12,908 bases of DNA, taken from the NCBI GenBank assembly GCA_025965495.1, contig JAOPWW010000331.1:1-12908 (forward strand). Direction: 5' to 3'. Below the pieces are notes generated by a model. It saw only the letters and a program-made list of their open reading frames with translations, ran no database searches and was not told where the DNA came from. Positions within the stretch are counted from its first letter, which is position 1. Every line of letters starts with the position of its first letter. Positions 1-6,854 of the stretch are shown piece after piece. The stretch is from Frankiales bacterium. Its GTDB lineage: Bacteria > Actinomycetota > Actinomycetes > Mycobacteriales > SCTD01. The translations under genes and the position numbers were made by a program.

Positions 1-359
1 TTCTCGGCGCTGACCAGCAGGGCGACGGCCGCGCCGGCGAAGGCGGCCTCCGCGGCGCCGTCGCGGCCCGCGAGCGCGGGAGCGGCCAGCACGTTCGCCA
101 GCCAGGTCGCGGACGGAGCGGCGGACCGGGCCAGCTCCTCCGCCGTGAGGACGAGCTCGACGAGCCCTCCCCCCTGGCCGCCGAGCTCCTCGGGCACGCC
201 GACGCCGGCCCAGCCGTCGGCGACGAAGCGCTCCTCGAACGGGCTCGTGTCGCCGGCCTCGAACCAGGCCCGCACGGTCGCGGTCGGGGCGACGTCGTCC
301 AGCCAGTCGCGCAGTGCGCGCTGGTAGGCGTCCTGCTCCTCAGACAGCGTCCACTGCAC
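1..359 (-). CDS. Acyl-CoA dehydrogenase, N-terminal part (cut by window edge)
   Basis: Partial gene: 119 codons are present and the rest lies beyond position 1. The protein begins MQWTLSEEQDAYQRALRDWL and continues with GWAGVGVPEELGGQGGG and a LTAEELARSAAP helix, the usual N-terminal helical domain of FAD-dependent acyl-CoA dehydrogenases (FadE type). These oxidise acyl-CoA to 2-enoyl-CoA and pass electrons to ETF. The start is a GTG at 357-359; a GAGGGAG ribosome site (366-372, minus strand) sits 6 bases upstream, and no in-frame ATG is nearby. It follows the acyl-CoA synthetase gene by 57 bases on the same strand, so it is probably the third gene of that operon. The FAD and catalytic regions are off-window, so activity cannot be judged. 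It may be the partner subunit of the dehydrogenase at 2374-3549, as in the heteromeric dehydrogenases of actinobacterial steroid side-chain catabolism; that is inference. Confidence 0.88.
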   Translation of the reverse strand, partial: MQWTLSEEQDAYQRALRDWLDDVAPTATVRAWFEAGDTSPFEERFVADGWAGVGVPEELGGQGGGLVELVLTAEELARSAAPSATWLANVLAAPALAGRDGAAEAAFAGAAVALLVSAE

Positions 360-416
360 GGCGGTCTCCCTCGCTCGGTCGGGTCGGTGTGGTGGTGCGC
401 AGAGCCGGGGCCACGG

Positions 417-2372
417 TCACGACAGGCCCTTCACGAGCCGGCGGATCTCCTCGACGGCCTCGGGGTTCTCGGCCCCGGACAGGTCGCCGGCGGAGATGTC
501 GAGCGCGGCGGCACGGACCGCGCGGCGCAGGATCTTGGCGGAGCGGGTCTTGGGGAGCTGCTCGACGCGCAGCACCTTCGACGGGGCGAACGGCTTGCCG
601 ACCTGCACCGCGACGGCCTGCTTCAGCCGGGCCGCGACGTGGGCGTCGTCGGCGCTGTCGCCGCTGTCCCCGGGTCGGCCGACCCAGAAGGCCCAGATGG
701 CCTCGCCCTTGGTGGGGTCGGGCAGGCCGACGACGGCGGACTCGACGACGGCGGCGTCGGCGGCGAGCACCGACTCGATCTCCGCGGGTGCGACGCGCTT
801 GCCGGCGACGTTCATGACGTCGTCGGAGCGGCCCAGGATGAACCAGTCGCCGGCGTCGTCGACGAGGGCGAAGTCGCCGTGGCGCCACAGGCCGGGGAAG
901 GTCGACCAGTACGCCTCGAGGTAGCGCGCGTCGTCCTTCCAGACGCCGCGGGTCATCGACGGCCAGGGCTGCCGGCAGACGAGCTCACCGACGCTGCCGC
1001 GCAGGGGCTGGGCGTCGTCGTCCACGACGTCGACGTCCATGCCCAGCGCCGGTCCTCCGAGGGAGCAGCTGGCGATGTCCTCGACCGGGTAGGGGCACAG
1101 GAACGAGCCGCCGACCTCGGTGCCGCCGGAGAAGTTGATGACCGGGACGCGCGAGCGGAACACGTCGCGGGCGAGCCACTCGTAGGACTCGGGGTCCCAG
1201 GGCTCGCCCGTGCTGCCGATGACCCGCACCGACGACAGGTCGTGGGCGGGGGTCGCGCTGCTCGCGGCGCGCAGGGTGCGGACGAGCGTCGGGGAGACAC
1301 CCAGCAGGGAGACGCCGTGGTCCTGCACGAGCTGCCAGAGGCGGTCGGCGTCGGGGACGTCGGGCGAGCCCTCGTACAGCAGCAGGGTGCCGCCGACGGC
1401 GTGCGTCCCGACGATCGACAGCGGGCCCATGATCCAGCCCATGTCGGTGATCCAGCAGAACGTGCCGCCGGGCCTGAGGTCGAAGCCGTAGGCGACCTCG
1501 CTGGCGACCTTGGTGAGGAACCCGGCGTGGGTGTGCACGGCGCCCTTGGGCTTGCCCGTGGTGCCGGACGTGTAGGCGAGCAGCAGGACGTCGGAGGCCG
1601 AGGTCGGCTCGACCTCCGGGTCCGGCTCCGCCCGGACCAGCTCGTCCCAGGACACCTCGTCAGCACCGAGCTCGACCGCCGCGCCGAGGTTCTCCACGAC
1701 GACCACGAGCTCGACCGTCGGGCACTGCGCGAGCGCCTCGTGCAGCTGGCTGAGCAGGGGTGCCGTCTTGCGCCGGCGCAGGGTGCCGTCCGCCGTGATG
1801 ACGGCCTTGGCCTCGGCGTCCTGCAGGCGGGACGCGATCGCCGACGGCGCGAACCCCGAGAACAGCGGCACGACCATCGCCCCGAGGCTCGCGACCGCGT
1901 AGACCGCGACGACCGCCTCTGGCGTCATGGGCAGGTACACGGCCACGGCGTCGCCCTTGCCGATGCCGCGGGAGCGCAGGCCGGCGCGGGCGCGGGCCAC
2001 CTGCTCGTCGAGCTCGGCGTAGGTGAGGCGCCGCACGCTCCCGTCCTCGGCCTCGTGCACGACGGCGACGGCGTCCGGCGTCTCCCGGGTCCAGCGGCCC
2101 AGGCACGCGTCCACGACGTTGACCTCGCCCCCCACGAACCACTCGGGGTGGGCGATGCCGCCGGCGAGGGACAGGACGTCGGTGTACGGCGTGGAGAACT
2201 CGAGGCCCAGGTCCTCGACGACGGTGCCCCAGAACGCGCCGACGTCGGCGACGGAACGGGCGCGCAGCGCGTCGGCCGTGTCGACCCCGAGCGTGCGCAT
2301 GAGCCGGGCGACGTTGGAGGTCTGGAGGTGGTCGGCGGTCGGGTGCCAGACGTACGGCGTGCTCGTGGACAC
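417..2372 (-). CDS. AMP-forming acyl-CoA synthetase (acetyl/acetoacetyl-CoA synthetase-like)
   Basis: A 651-residue ANL-superfamily ligase that activates a carboxylic acid to its CoA ester via an acyl-adenylate. Visible motifs are the P-loop YTSGTTGKPKG (267-277), GSTGEPW (386-392), NFSGGTEVGG (413-422), the HGD...GDWFILGRSDD hinge (498-518) and LPKTRSAKILRR (606-617), where K613 is the adenylation lysine. The N-terminal WFVGGEVNVVDACL segment and total length match the acetyl-/propionyl-/acetoacetyl-CoA synthetase branch. Where acetyl-CoA synthetases have WWQTETG, this protein has SGGTEVG, so the tryptophan that limits the acyl pocket is replaced by glycine; a substrate larger than acetate or propionate is inferred. 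The GTG start lies one base after the upstream dehydrogenase stop (TGA-G-GTG), with GAGGGG at 2378-2383 as ribosome site, so translational coupling is likely. Family is certain, substrate unknown. Confidence 0.93.
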   Translation of the reverse strand: MSTSTPYVWHPTADHLQTSNVARLMRTLGVDTADALRARSVADVGAFWGTVVEDLGLEFSTPYTDVLSLAGGIAHPEWFVGGEVNVVDACLGRWTRETPDAVAVVHEAEDGSVRRLTYAELDEQVARARAGLRSRGIGKGDAVAVYLPMTPEAVVAVYAVASLGAMVVPLFSGFAPSAIASRLQDAEAKAVITADGTLRRRKTAPLLSQLHEALAQCPTVELVVVVENLGAAVELGADEVSWDELVRAEPDPEVEPTSASDVLLLAYTSGTTGKPKGAVHTHAGFLTKVASEVAYGFDLRPGGTFCWITDMGWIMGPLSIVGTHAVGGTLLLYEGSPDVPDADRLWQLVQDHGVSLLGVSPTLVRTLRAASSATPAHDLSSVRVIGSTGEPWDPESYEWLARDVFRSRVPVINFSGGTEVGGSFLCPYPVEDIASCSLGGPALGMDVDVVDDDAQPLRGSVGELVCRQPWPSMTRGVWKDDARYLEAYWSTFPGLWRHGDFALVDDAGDWFILGRSDDVMNVAGKRVAPAEIESVLAADAAVVESAVVGLPDPTKGEAIWAFWVGRPGDSGDSADDAHVAARLKQAVAVQVGKPFAPSKVLRVEQLPKTRSAKILRRAVRAAALDISAGDLSGAENPEAVEEIRRLVKGLS

Positions 2373-2373
2373 C

Positions 2374-3549
2374 TCAGCCCCTCGGCAGACCGAGGATGCG
2401 CTCGGCGACGATGTTGCGCTGGATGTACGTCGAGCCTCCGGCGATGGCCGTCCCGCGCGCCTGGTTCGCGAGCCGCAGCCAGCGCGACGCCTCGGTGTGC
2501 TCGTCCTCCACGGAGAACTGGTCGGCGAGCGGCTCGAGGGACAGCCGGAAGTCAGCGAGGTCCTCCACCAGCGGGCAGAAGTAGAGCTTGCCCATCGAGG
2601 TGACCGGACCGGGCGGGCCGCCTGCGGCTGCGCCGGAGACGACGCGCTGGCCGATCGCGCGGTGCACCAGGGCGCGCCCCCAGAGGTCGGCGACCTTCTG
2701 CCGCACGTGCGGGTCCGCGCCGAGCGGGTCGCCGGCGTCGTCGGTCTTGCCCCGGACGTCGGCGATGAGGTCCTCGACGGCCTTGGTGGTGTTGACGCGG
2801 CCGGTCGCGATCGCGACGCGCTCGAACGCGAGCGTGCCCATCGCGACCTTCCACCCGCCGTCGACCTCGCCCACGACCGCCTCGTCGGGCAGGAAGACGT
2901 CGTCGAGGAAGACCTCGTTGAACTCCGCCTCGCCCAGCATGTGGCGCAGCGGCCGGATCGTCACGCCCTTGGCGTCCATCGGCAGCAGGAAGTAGGAGAT
3001 GCCCCGGTGCCGCTCGCCACCGCCGGTGCGGGCGAGCAGGATCGCGTGGGCGGCGAGCTGGGCGCGGCTGGTCCAGGTCTTCTGGCCGGTGACGCGGTAC
3101 CCGCCCTCGACCTTGACCGCCTTGGTGCGCAGGGAGGCGAGGTCGGACCCGGAGTCGGGCTCGGAGAACAGCTGGCACCAGATCTCGTCACCGGTGAGGA
3201 TGGGCCGGAGGTAGGTGGCCTTCTGCTGCTCCGTGCCGAAGTGCGCGATCGTCGGACCGCCGAAGTCCTCGCCGATCGTGTTCAGCCGCTCGGGCGCGCC
3301 GGCCCGGTCGCACTCCTCGGAGAAGACGGCCCGCAGGCGCTCGTCGAGCCCCTGGCCGCCGTGCTCCTTCGGCCAGGTGAGGCCGGCGTACCCGGCCTCG
3401 AAGAGCATCCGCTGCCAGGCGCGCCAGAACGGCGGCTTGTCCAGCAGGTCCGCCGGCTCGGGCCAGTCGAGCTGCGGGAGGCTCTTCTCCAGCCACGTGC
3501 GGACGTCGTGGCGGAACTGCGCCTCGTCCGGTGCGTCGGTGATGTCCAT
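2374..3549 (-). CDS. Acyl-CoA dehydrogenase (FadE family)
   Basis: A 391-residue protein of usual length for FAD acyl-CoA dehydrogenases, which introduce a 2,3-double bond into acyl-CoA. It has the N-terminal helical domain with GLTWPKEHGGQG (57-67), the FAD-contact strand QLFSEPDSGSDLASLRT (126-142), GQKTWTSRA (155-163), and the C-terminal IAGGSTYIQRNIVAERILGL signature (369-388). The catalytic glutamate of medium-chain enzymes, just before GT in this signature, is glycine here (G371). A glutamate at E243 in LAFERVAIATG aligns with the alternative base of isovaleryl-CoA dehydrogenase (E254), so the protein may still be active. The ATG start has an AGGGG site shortly upstream. It is the first gene of the minus-strand operon and diverges from the MaoC pair across a 67-base intergenic region carrying the predicted operator. 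Substrate unknown. Confidence 0.93.
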   Translation of the reverse strand: MDITDAPDEAQFRHDVRTWLEKSLPQLDWPEPADLLDKPPFWRAWQRMLFEAGYAGLTWPKEHGGQGLDERLRAVFSEECDRAGAPERLNTIGEDFGGPTIAHFGTEQQKATYLRPILTGDEIWCQLFSEPDSGSDLASLRTKAVKVEGGYRVTGQKTWTSRAQLAAHAILLARTGGGERHRGISYFLLPMDAKGVTIRPLRHMLGEAEFNEVFLDDVFLPDEAVVGEVDGGWKVAMGTLAFERVAIATGRVNTTKAVEDLIADVRGKTDDAGDPLGADPHVRQKVADLWGRALVHRAIGQRVVSGAAAGGPPGPVTSMGKLYFCPLVEDLADFRLSLEPLADQFSVEDEHTEASRWLRLANQARGTAIAGGSTYIQRNIVAERILGLPRG

Positions 3550-3562
3550 GGTTCCCCTGCCC

Positions 3563-3592
3563 TCGACTCCCAGCGGAGCCCGACCGTACTAT
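3563..3592 (+). promoter_or_regulatory. Candidate promoter for the MaoC pair, overlapping a divergent -10 box
   Basis: TCGACT (3563-3568, four of six matches to TTGACA) lies 18 bases before TACTAT (3587-3592), a TANNNT-type -10 box. The start of transcription would fall near 3599. On the minus strand the overlapping TATAGT (3593-3588) can serve as -10 for the acyl-CoA dehydrogenase operon, with a leader of about 30 bases before its ATG at 3549; no good minus-strand -35 box was found. This AT-richer patch stands out in very GC-rich surroundings. Predicted by eye only. Confidence 0.45.
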
Positions 3593-3593
3593 A

Positions 3594-3602
3594 GGTCAGA
3601 CC
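3594..3602. promoter_or_regulatory. Candidate operator GGTCAGACC in the divergent intergenic region
   Basis: GGTC-A-GACC is a palindrome with 4-base arms, and the next base (A) completes AGGTCAGACCA. It would lie across the plus-strand transcription start and directly beside the minus-strand -10 box, so one bound regulator could block both directions. The same nine bases occur at the start codon of the kinase gene near 11970. The pattern is one base from the TnGTnnnACnA signature recalled for FadR-subfamily GntR regulators. No such regulator gene is in the window, so the binding protein is unknown. Confidence 0.5.
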
Positions 3603-3616
3603 AAATGAGGAGAGCC

Positions 3617-4060
3617 ATGTCGACGTACCTCGGCACGACCGTGGACCAGGTCCGCTTCCAGGTGGAGCGGGGCAAGATCGCGGAGTTCGCGCGGGCGACG
3701 GGCGCCCTCGACCCCCGGCACGTCGACCCCGAGGCCGCCCGCGCCGACGGGCACGCGGGGGCGCTCGCGACCGCCACCCACGTCGTCGTCGCGGGTCACC
3801 AGCGCGACCAGCGCGGGTTCGTCGCCGCCCTCGGGCTCGACATCACGCGGATCGTGGTCGGCTCGGTGACCTGGACCTACGCCCGCCCGCTCGTGGCCGG
3901 CGACGAGCTCGTCGGGACGCGCCGCGTGGTCGGCGACGAGACCAGGCAGGGACGCAGCGGCACCAACCGGCTGGTCACGCTGGAGACCGAGTTCGTCGAC
4001 GCGGCCGGGGACGTCGCGGTCCGCCAGCGCGAGGTGCTCGTCGAGCGGGGCCGGTCGTGA
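3617..4060 (+). CDS. MaoC-like dehydratase subunit (FAS1-like N-terminal hotdog type)
   Basis: A 147-residue single-hotdog protein resembling MaoC_dehydrat_N/FAS1-like dehydratase proteins. The opening VERGKIAEFARATGALDPRHVD (16-37) matches the family hallmark in which V-E-x-G-K-I-x-E-F-A leads into the hotdog helix, and TWTYARPLVAGDELVGTRRV (85-104) is the usual strand pair. The hydratase-2 catalytic signature (GDxNPxH) is absent, so it is probably a structural or substrate-binding half. The ATG at 3617 follows a GAGGAGAG ribosome site (3607-3614). Its stop overlaps the start of the next gene, which has the catalytic motif; the pair recalls the mycobacterial HadA/HadB-type and ChsH-type heteromeric hydratases. 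The likely role is hydration of an enoyl-CoA made by the divergent dehydrogenases; the assignment to beta-oxidation rather than fatty acid synthesis rests on context. Confidence 0.85.
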   Translation: MSTYLGTTVDQVRFQVERGKIAEFARATGALDPRHVDPEAARADGHAGALATATHVVVAGHQRDQRGFVAALGLDITRIVVGSVTWTYARPLVAGDELVGTRRVVGDETRQGRSGTNRLVTLETEFVDAAGDVAVRQREVLVERGRS

Positions 4061-4461
4061 GCGGGCTCGTCACGGCGGTCGTCGGGACCCGCCCCGCGCC
4101 ACGGACCGTCGGGCCGGTCACGCAGACCGACGTCGTGCGCTTCGCCGGGGCGGGTGGCGACTTCAACCCGCTCCACCACGACCCCGAGGCCGCCACCACC
4201 GCCGGCTTCGAGCGGCCGATCGCGATGGGGCAGCTGACAGCCGGCCTGCTGGCCGCCTGGCTGACCGACTGGTGCGGCGTCGAGCACCTGCGCGAGCTGT
4301 CGGTGCGCTTCACCGCGCCGCTGCGCCTGGGCGACGTCGTCGAGGTCGCCGGCGAGGTCACGTCCGTCGACGACGGGCTCGCCGTGCTGGAGCTGTCCGT
4401 GGTGCGCGACGGCACCGCTGTCCTCGCGGGGTCCGCCACCGTGCAGGTGCGCACGGGCTGA
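4057..4461 (+). CDS. MaoC-like enoyl-CoA hydratase, catalytic subunit
   Basis: A 134-residue hotdog protein with the full hydratase-2 signature FAGAGGDFNPLHHDPEAA (29-46). D35 and H40 correspond to the catalytic aspartate and histidine of (R)-specific enoyl-CoA hydratases, which add water to trans-2-enoyl-CoA to give the (R)-3-hydroxyacyl-CoA. The strand segment LSVRFTAPLRLGDVVEVAGEV (81-101) is typical of MaoC proteins. The GTG start at 4057 overlaps the preceding stop by four bases (GTGA), and no strong ribosome site is seen, so it is probably translated by coupling with the partner subunit. The gene ends 17 bases before the stop of the convergent crotonase gene. Whether the pair works as a heterodimer or heterotetramer is inferred from gene order. 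Confidence 0.9.
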   Translation: MSGLVTAVVGTRPAPRTVGPVTQTDVVRFAGAGGDFNPLHHDPEAATTAGFERPIAMGQLTAGLLAAWLTDWCGVEHLRELSVRFTAPLRLGDVVEVAGEVTSVDDGLAVLELSVVRDGTAVLAGSATVQVRTG

Positions 4462-4478
4462 CGGACCCCGCGGCGCAG

Positions 4479-5264
4479 CTACCGCTGCGACCAGACCGGG
4501 TCGCGCTTCTCGCGGAACGCCGCCACGCCCTCCTTGATGTCCTCCGTCGAGAACGCCAGGGCCAGCTGCGCCTGCAGGTGGGTCAGGGCATCGGGGAGCG
4601 CGAGGTCGCGCGTCGCGGTCAGGGCCTTCTTCCCCAGCTCCATGAGCAGCGGCGAGCGGCTGGCCAGCCGGCCGCTCCACCGGTCGACCTCGGCGGCGAA
4701 CGCGTCGACAGGGACCACCGCGTTGACGAAGTGCAGCTCGCGCGCCTGGTCGGCGGTGATGAGCTCCCCCGTCAGCATCAGCTCGTTCGCCTTCGCCCGG
4801 GGGACGCTGCGGTAGATGAGCGCCGAGATCATGAACGGGAAGACCCCCACGTTGATCTCCGGGCAGCCGAAGCGCACGCCCTCCTTCGCGACGATCAGGT
4901 CGCAGGCGAGCGCGAGGCCGAACGCGCCGGCCAGCACGTCGCCGTTCGCCGCGCACAGGGTGGGCTTGCCCAGCCCGCCGAGCAGGGTGTAGGCCCGCGG
5001 GAAGCGGTCCAGGCCCGCGTACTTCTGCACGATCGGGGCGTCGTCGGCGAAGGCTCTGAGGTTGCCGCCGCTCGAGAAGGTCTTCTCGTCGGCGGACGTG
5101 AGCACGACGACGCGCACGGCGTCGTCGTCGCGAGCCTGCTCGAGGCGGGCGATCAGCTCGTCCATGAGCGGGTCGCTCAGCGAGTTCTTGGTGGAGGGGT
5201 CGTCGAGGACGAGGGTCGCGACACCCCGGTCGTCGACGTCGTAGCGGACCAGCGGTGCGGTCAT
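4479..5264 (-). CDS. Enoyl-CoA hydratase/isomerase family protein (crotonase fold)
   Basis: A 261-residue crotonase, typical length. The oxyanion-hole strands are visible: KTFSSGGNLRAF (61-72) and NGDVLAGAFGLALACDLIVA (107-126). Aligned without gaps to rat mitochondrial enoyl-CoA hydratase from memory, the first catalytic glutamate (E144) is glycine here (G116), while the second (E164) is retained as E136 in FGCPEINVG. A single glutamate is the arrangement of delta3,delta2-enoyl-CoA isomerases and some other crotonases, so a plain hydratase is less likely. The ATG at 5262-5264 has an AGGAG site upstream. It lies downstream of the FAD oxidoreductase on the same strand but is separated by 95 bases containing a strong GC hairpin, so it may be transcribed separately. 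It converges on the MaoC pair. Substrate unknown. Confidence 0.92.
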   Translation of the reverse strand: MTAPLVRYDVDDRGVATLVLDDPSTKNSLSDPLMDELIARLEQARDDDAVRVVVLTSADEKTFSSGGNLRAFADDAPIVQKYAGLDRFPRAYTLLGGLGKPTLCAANGDVLAGAFGLALACDLIVAKEGVRFGCPEINVGVFPFMISALIYRSVPRAKANELMLTGELITADQARELHFVNAVVPVDAFAAEVDRWSGRLASRSPLLMELGKKALTATRDLALPDALTHLQAQLALAFSTEDIKEGVAAFREKRDPVWSQR

Positions 5265-5310
5265 GGGTCTCCTGGGCGCGTGGCGTTCGGTCGGGGGTGG
5301 TCGTGCGAGA

Positions 5311-5337
5311 GCCCTCGCCCCGGTCGGGGGCGAGGGC
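5311..5337 (-). terminator. GC-rich hairpin after the FAD oxidoreductase gene
   Basis: A perfect 11-base inverted repeat, GCCCTCGCCCC (5311-5321) and GGGGCGAGGGC (5327-5337), encloses a 5-base loop. It begins 22 bases beyond the oxidoreductase stop on the minus strand. No T tract follows, so it is not a classical intrinsic terminator; hairpins lacking U runs are common after actinobacterial genes. It could also be a processing or attenuation element ahead of the crotonase gene. Confidence 0.6.
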
Positions 5338-5359
5338 CGTCACACTCGCGACGTGCCGG

Positions 5360-6832
5360 TCAGGCGCTGACCTTCTCGCGCGGGCTCTGGATGCTGTCGA
5401 CCGGCTGCTCCGGGACGACCTCCGTGGCGGGGCGCAGGGACGGCGCCTTCGGGGTGGGACCGAGGTCCCAGCCGGGACGCTCGGTGCCGGCCGGCCGGCT
5501 GGAGCGGAAGCCGTCGAGCAGGCGGTGCCGGCGAGCGCCGATCTCGGCGGGGAGCTCCCCCCACACCTCCTTGAGGATCCCCAGCCGGTCCGCGCCCGGT
5601 GCGCGCAGTGCAGCCACCAGCCCCTTGACCATGCGCGCCGGCGTGATGATCGCCTCGATCGGACGGGCCCGGTTGAACGTGTCCGACAGGTTCGGGGCGT
5701 CCTGGCCGGCGAACGTGCGGAGCACCTCGCGCACCAGCGGGCTCGTCGGGCCGGGGCGGGACTCGCGGTTGCCCCAGTGGTAGGTCGAGATCGTGTCGGC
5801 GTCGCGCTCCTTCTCCCAGCGCGTCAGCGCCGCGTCGAGCTCCGCGGGGTCGTGGAGGGTGACCGCCACCTCCTCGCCGAGACGCCGGCCGAACTTGAGG
5901 GCGTCGCGCATGCCGTTGCCCGTCACCGGGTCCTTGAAGTGGCCCGCGTCCCCGGCCAGCGCCCAGCCGGGACCGGTCGAGCGCCGGTAGTAGGCCGAGA
6001 GGTGGTCGGTGACGCGCAGGTCGCTCGCGTTGGTCGCGCCGCCGATCCGCTCCTCGAGGGCCGGGTCGCCCGCGACGAGCGCCTTCCACTCCCCCTCGGG
6101 GTCCTCGTGGTACTTCGGGATGTCGGCCGCGTCGGTCATGTTGACGACGAGCGTCCGTCCCGCGGGGCACGACGGCAGGACGAGGACCTGGTTGCCGTGC
6201 TTGCGGAAGATCTGGAAGGCCTTGGGCGCGTCCTCGCCCTGAGGGTCGTCGAGGTAGCGGAAGGCGAAGCCGCGGCCGTTCTTGGACGCGCGGTAGGGCT
6301 CCCACGCGCCGACCTCGGCAGCGACCTTGGACCGGCGCCCGTCGGCGCCGATGACGAGCTCGGCCTGGATCTCGTAGACCTTGCCGCCGCTCTTGCAGCG
6401 GACCCCGACGGCCCGGCCGTCACGCCAGACGACCTCCTGCACCGTGACCTTCTCGCGGACCTCGGCGCCTGCGGCGCGCGCCGCCTCGACCAGCACGGCG
6501 TCCTGCTGGTCGCGCGGGATGCACAGGCCGTAGTCGATGCCGGAGAACGGCTTGAAGCGCTCCTTGATCTCCAGGCCGTCCTCGTCGTGGAGCGTGAGGT
6601 GGCGGACCTTGGTCGGGCCCAGCGCGAGGATGCCCGGCAGCGCACCCATGAGCTGCAGCTCCTGGACGCCGTTCGGCACCAGGACGTGGGTCGACATCGT
6701 GTCGCTCGGGAAGGTGGCCTTGTCGAGCACCACGACCCTGTGGCCCGCGCGGGCGAGAGGGACAGCTGCGGCGGTCCCGGCGCAGCGGGCCCCCACGATG
6801 ACGACGTCGACGTGCTCGACAGGGATGGTCAC
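5360..6832 (-). CDS. FAD-dependent oxidoreductase (monooxygenase / geranylgeranyl reductase-like)
   Basis: A 490-residue flavoprotein of the PHBH-fold FAD_binding_3 group. From the chosen start, the dinucleotide-binding segment VDVVIVGARCAGTAAAVPLA is at 8-27; the second glycine of GxGxxG is arginine, a variant seen in many GARCAG-type members. FPSDTMSTH follows at about 41-49, then ELVIGADGRRSKVA, then ALAGDAGHFKDPVTGNGMRD, the conserved GD motif that binds the FAD ribityl/phosphate. Such enzymes hydroxylate or reduce hydrophobic substrates using NAD(P)H; which reaction occurs here is not evident. The GTG at 6832 is preferred because GGAGGG (6836-6841) precedes it and it begins 22 bases after the upstream stop. 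A longer form from GTG 6865 (501 residues) would overlap the upstream gene. It is the last gene of a SnoaL-DUF3237-flavoprotein unit. Confidence 0.88.
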   Translation of the reverse strand: MTIPVEHVDVVIVGARCAGTAAAVPLARAGHRVVVLDKATFPSDTMSTHVLVPNGVQELQLMGALPGILALGPTKVRHLTLHDEDGLEIKERFKPFSGIDYGLCIPRDQQDAVLVEAARAAGAEVREKVTVQEVVWRDGRAVGVRCKSGGKVYEIQAELVIGADGRRSKVAAEVGAWEPYRASKNGRGFAFRYLDDPQGEDAPKAFQIFRKHGNQVLVLPSCPAGRTLVVNMTDAADIPKYHEDPEGEWKALVAGDPALEERIGGATNASDLRVTDHLSAYYRRSTGPGWALAGDAGHFKDPVTGNGMRDALKFGRRLGEEVAVTLHDPAELDAALTRWEKERDADTISTYHWGNRESRPGPTSPLVREVLRTFAGQDAPNLSDTFNRARPIEAIITPARMVKGLVAALRAPGADRLGILKEVWGELPAEIGARRHRLLDGFRSSRPAGTERPGWDLGPTPKAPSLRPATEVVPEQPVDSIQSPREKVSA

Positions 6833-6835
6833 GGT

Positions 6836-6841
6836 CCCTCC
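6836..6841 (-). promoter_or_regulatory. Ribosome binding site deciding the flavoprotein start
   Basis: On the minus strand GGAGGG ends three bases before the GTG at 6832. It is the only strong Shine-Dalgarno-like sequence near the possible starts, and it favours 6832 over the in-frame GTG at 6865, which has none. Confidence 0.5.
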
Positions 6842-6854
6842 AGGGACGGTCGGG

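Noticed and set aside
387..2603. Long open frame of 738 codons on the plus strand opposite the ligase gene
   Set aside because: It is Arg/Gly/Asp/Val-rich low-complexity translation with no recognisable domain, antisense to a ligase with all family motifs; long antisense frames are expected in DNA this GC-rich.
3141..3149. Another palindrome of the GGTCnGACC type (GGTCGGACC)
   Set aside because: It lies inside the acyl-CoA dehydrogenase coding region, differs in the centre, and lacks the flanking T and A; a chance match in GC-rich coding sequence is likely.
4272..5783. Open frame of 503 codons on the plus strand across the crotonase and oxidoreductase region
   Set aside because: It runs antisense through two genes and an intergenic hairpin, has no domain features, and overlaps the catalytic MaoC gene in another frame.
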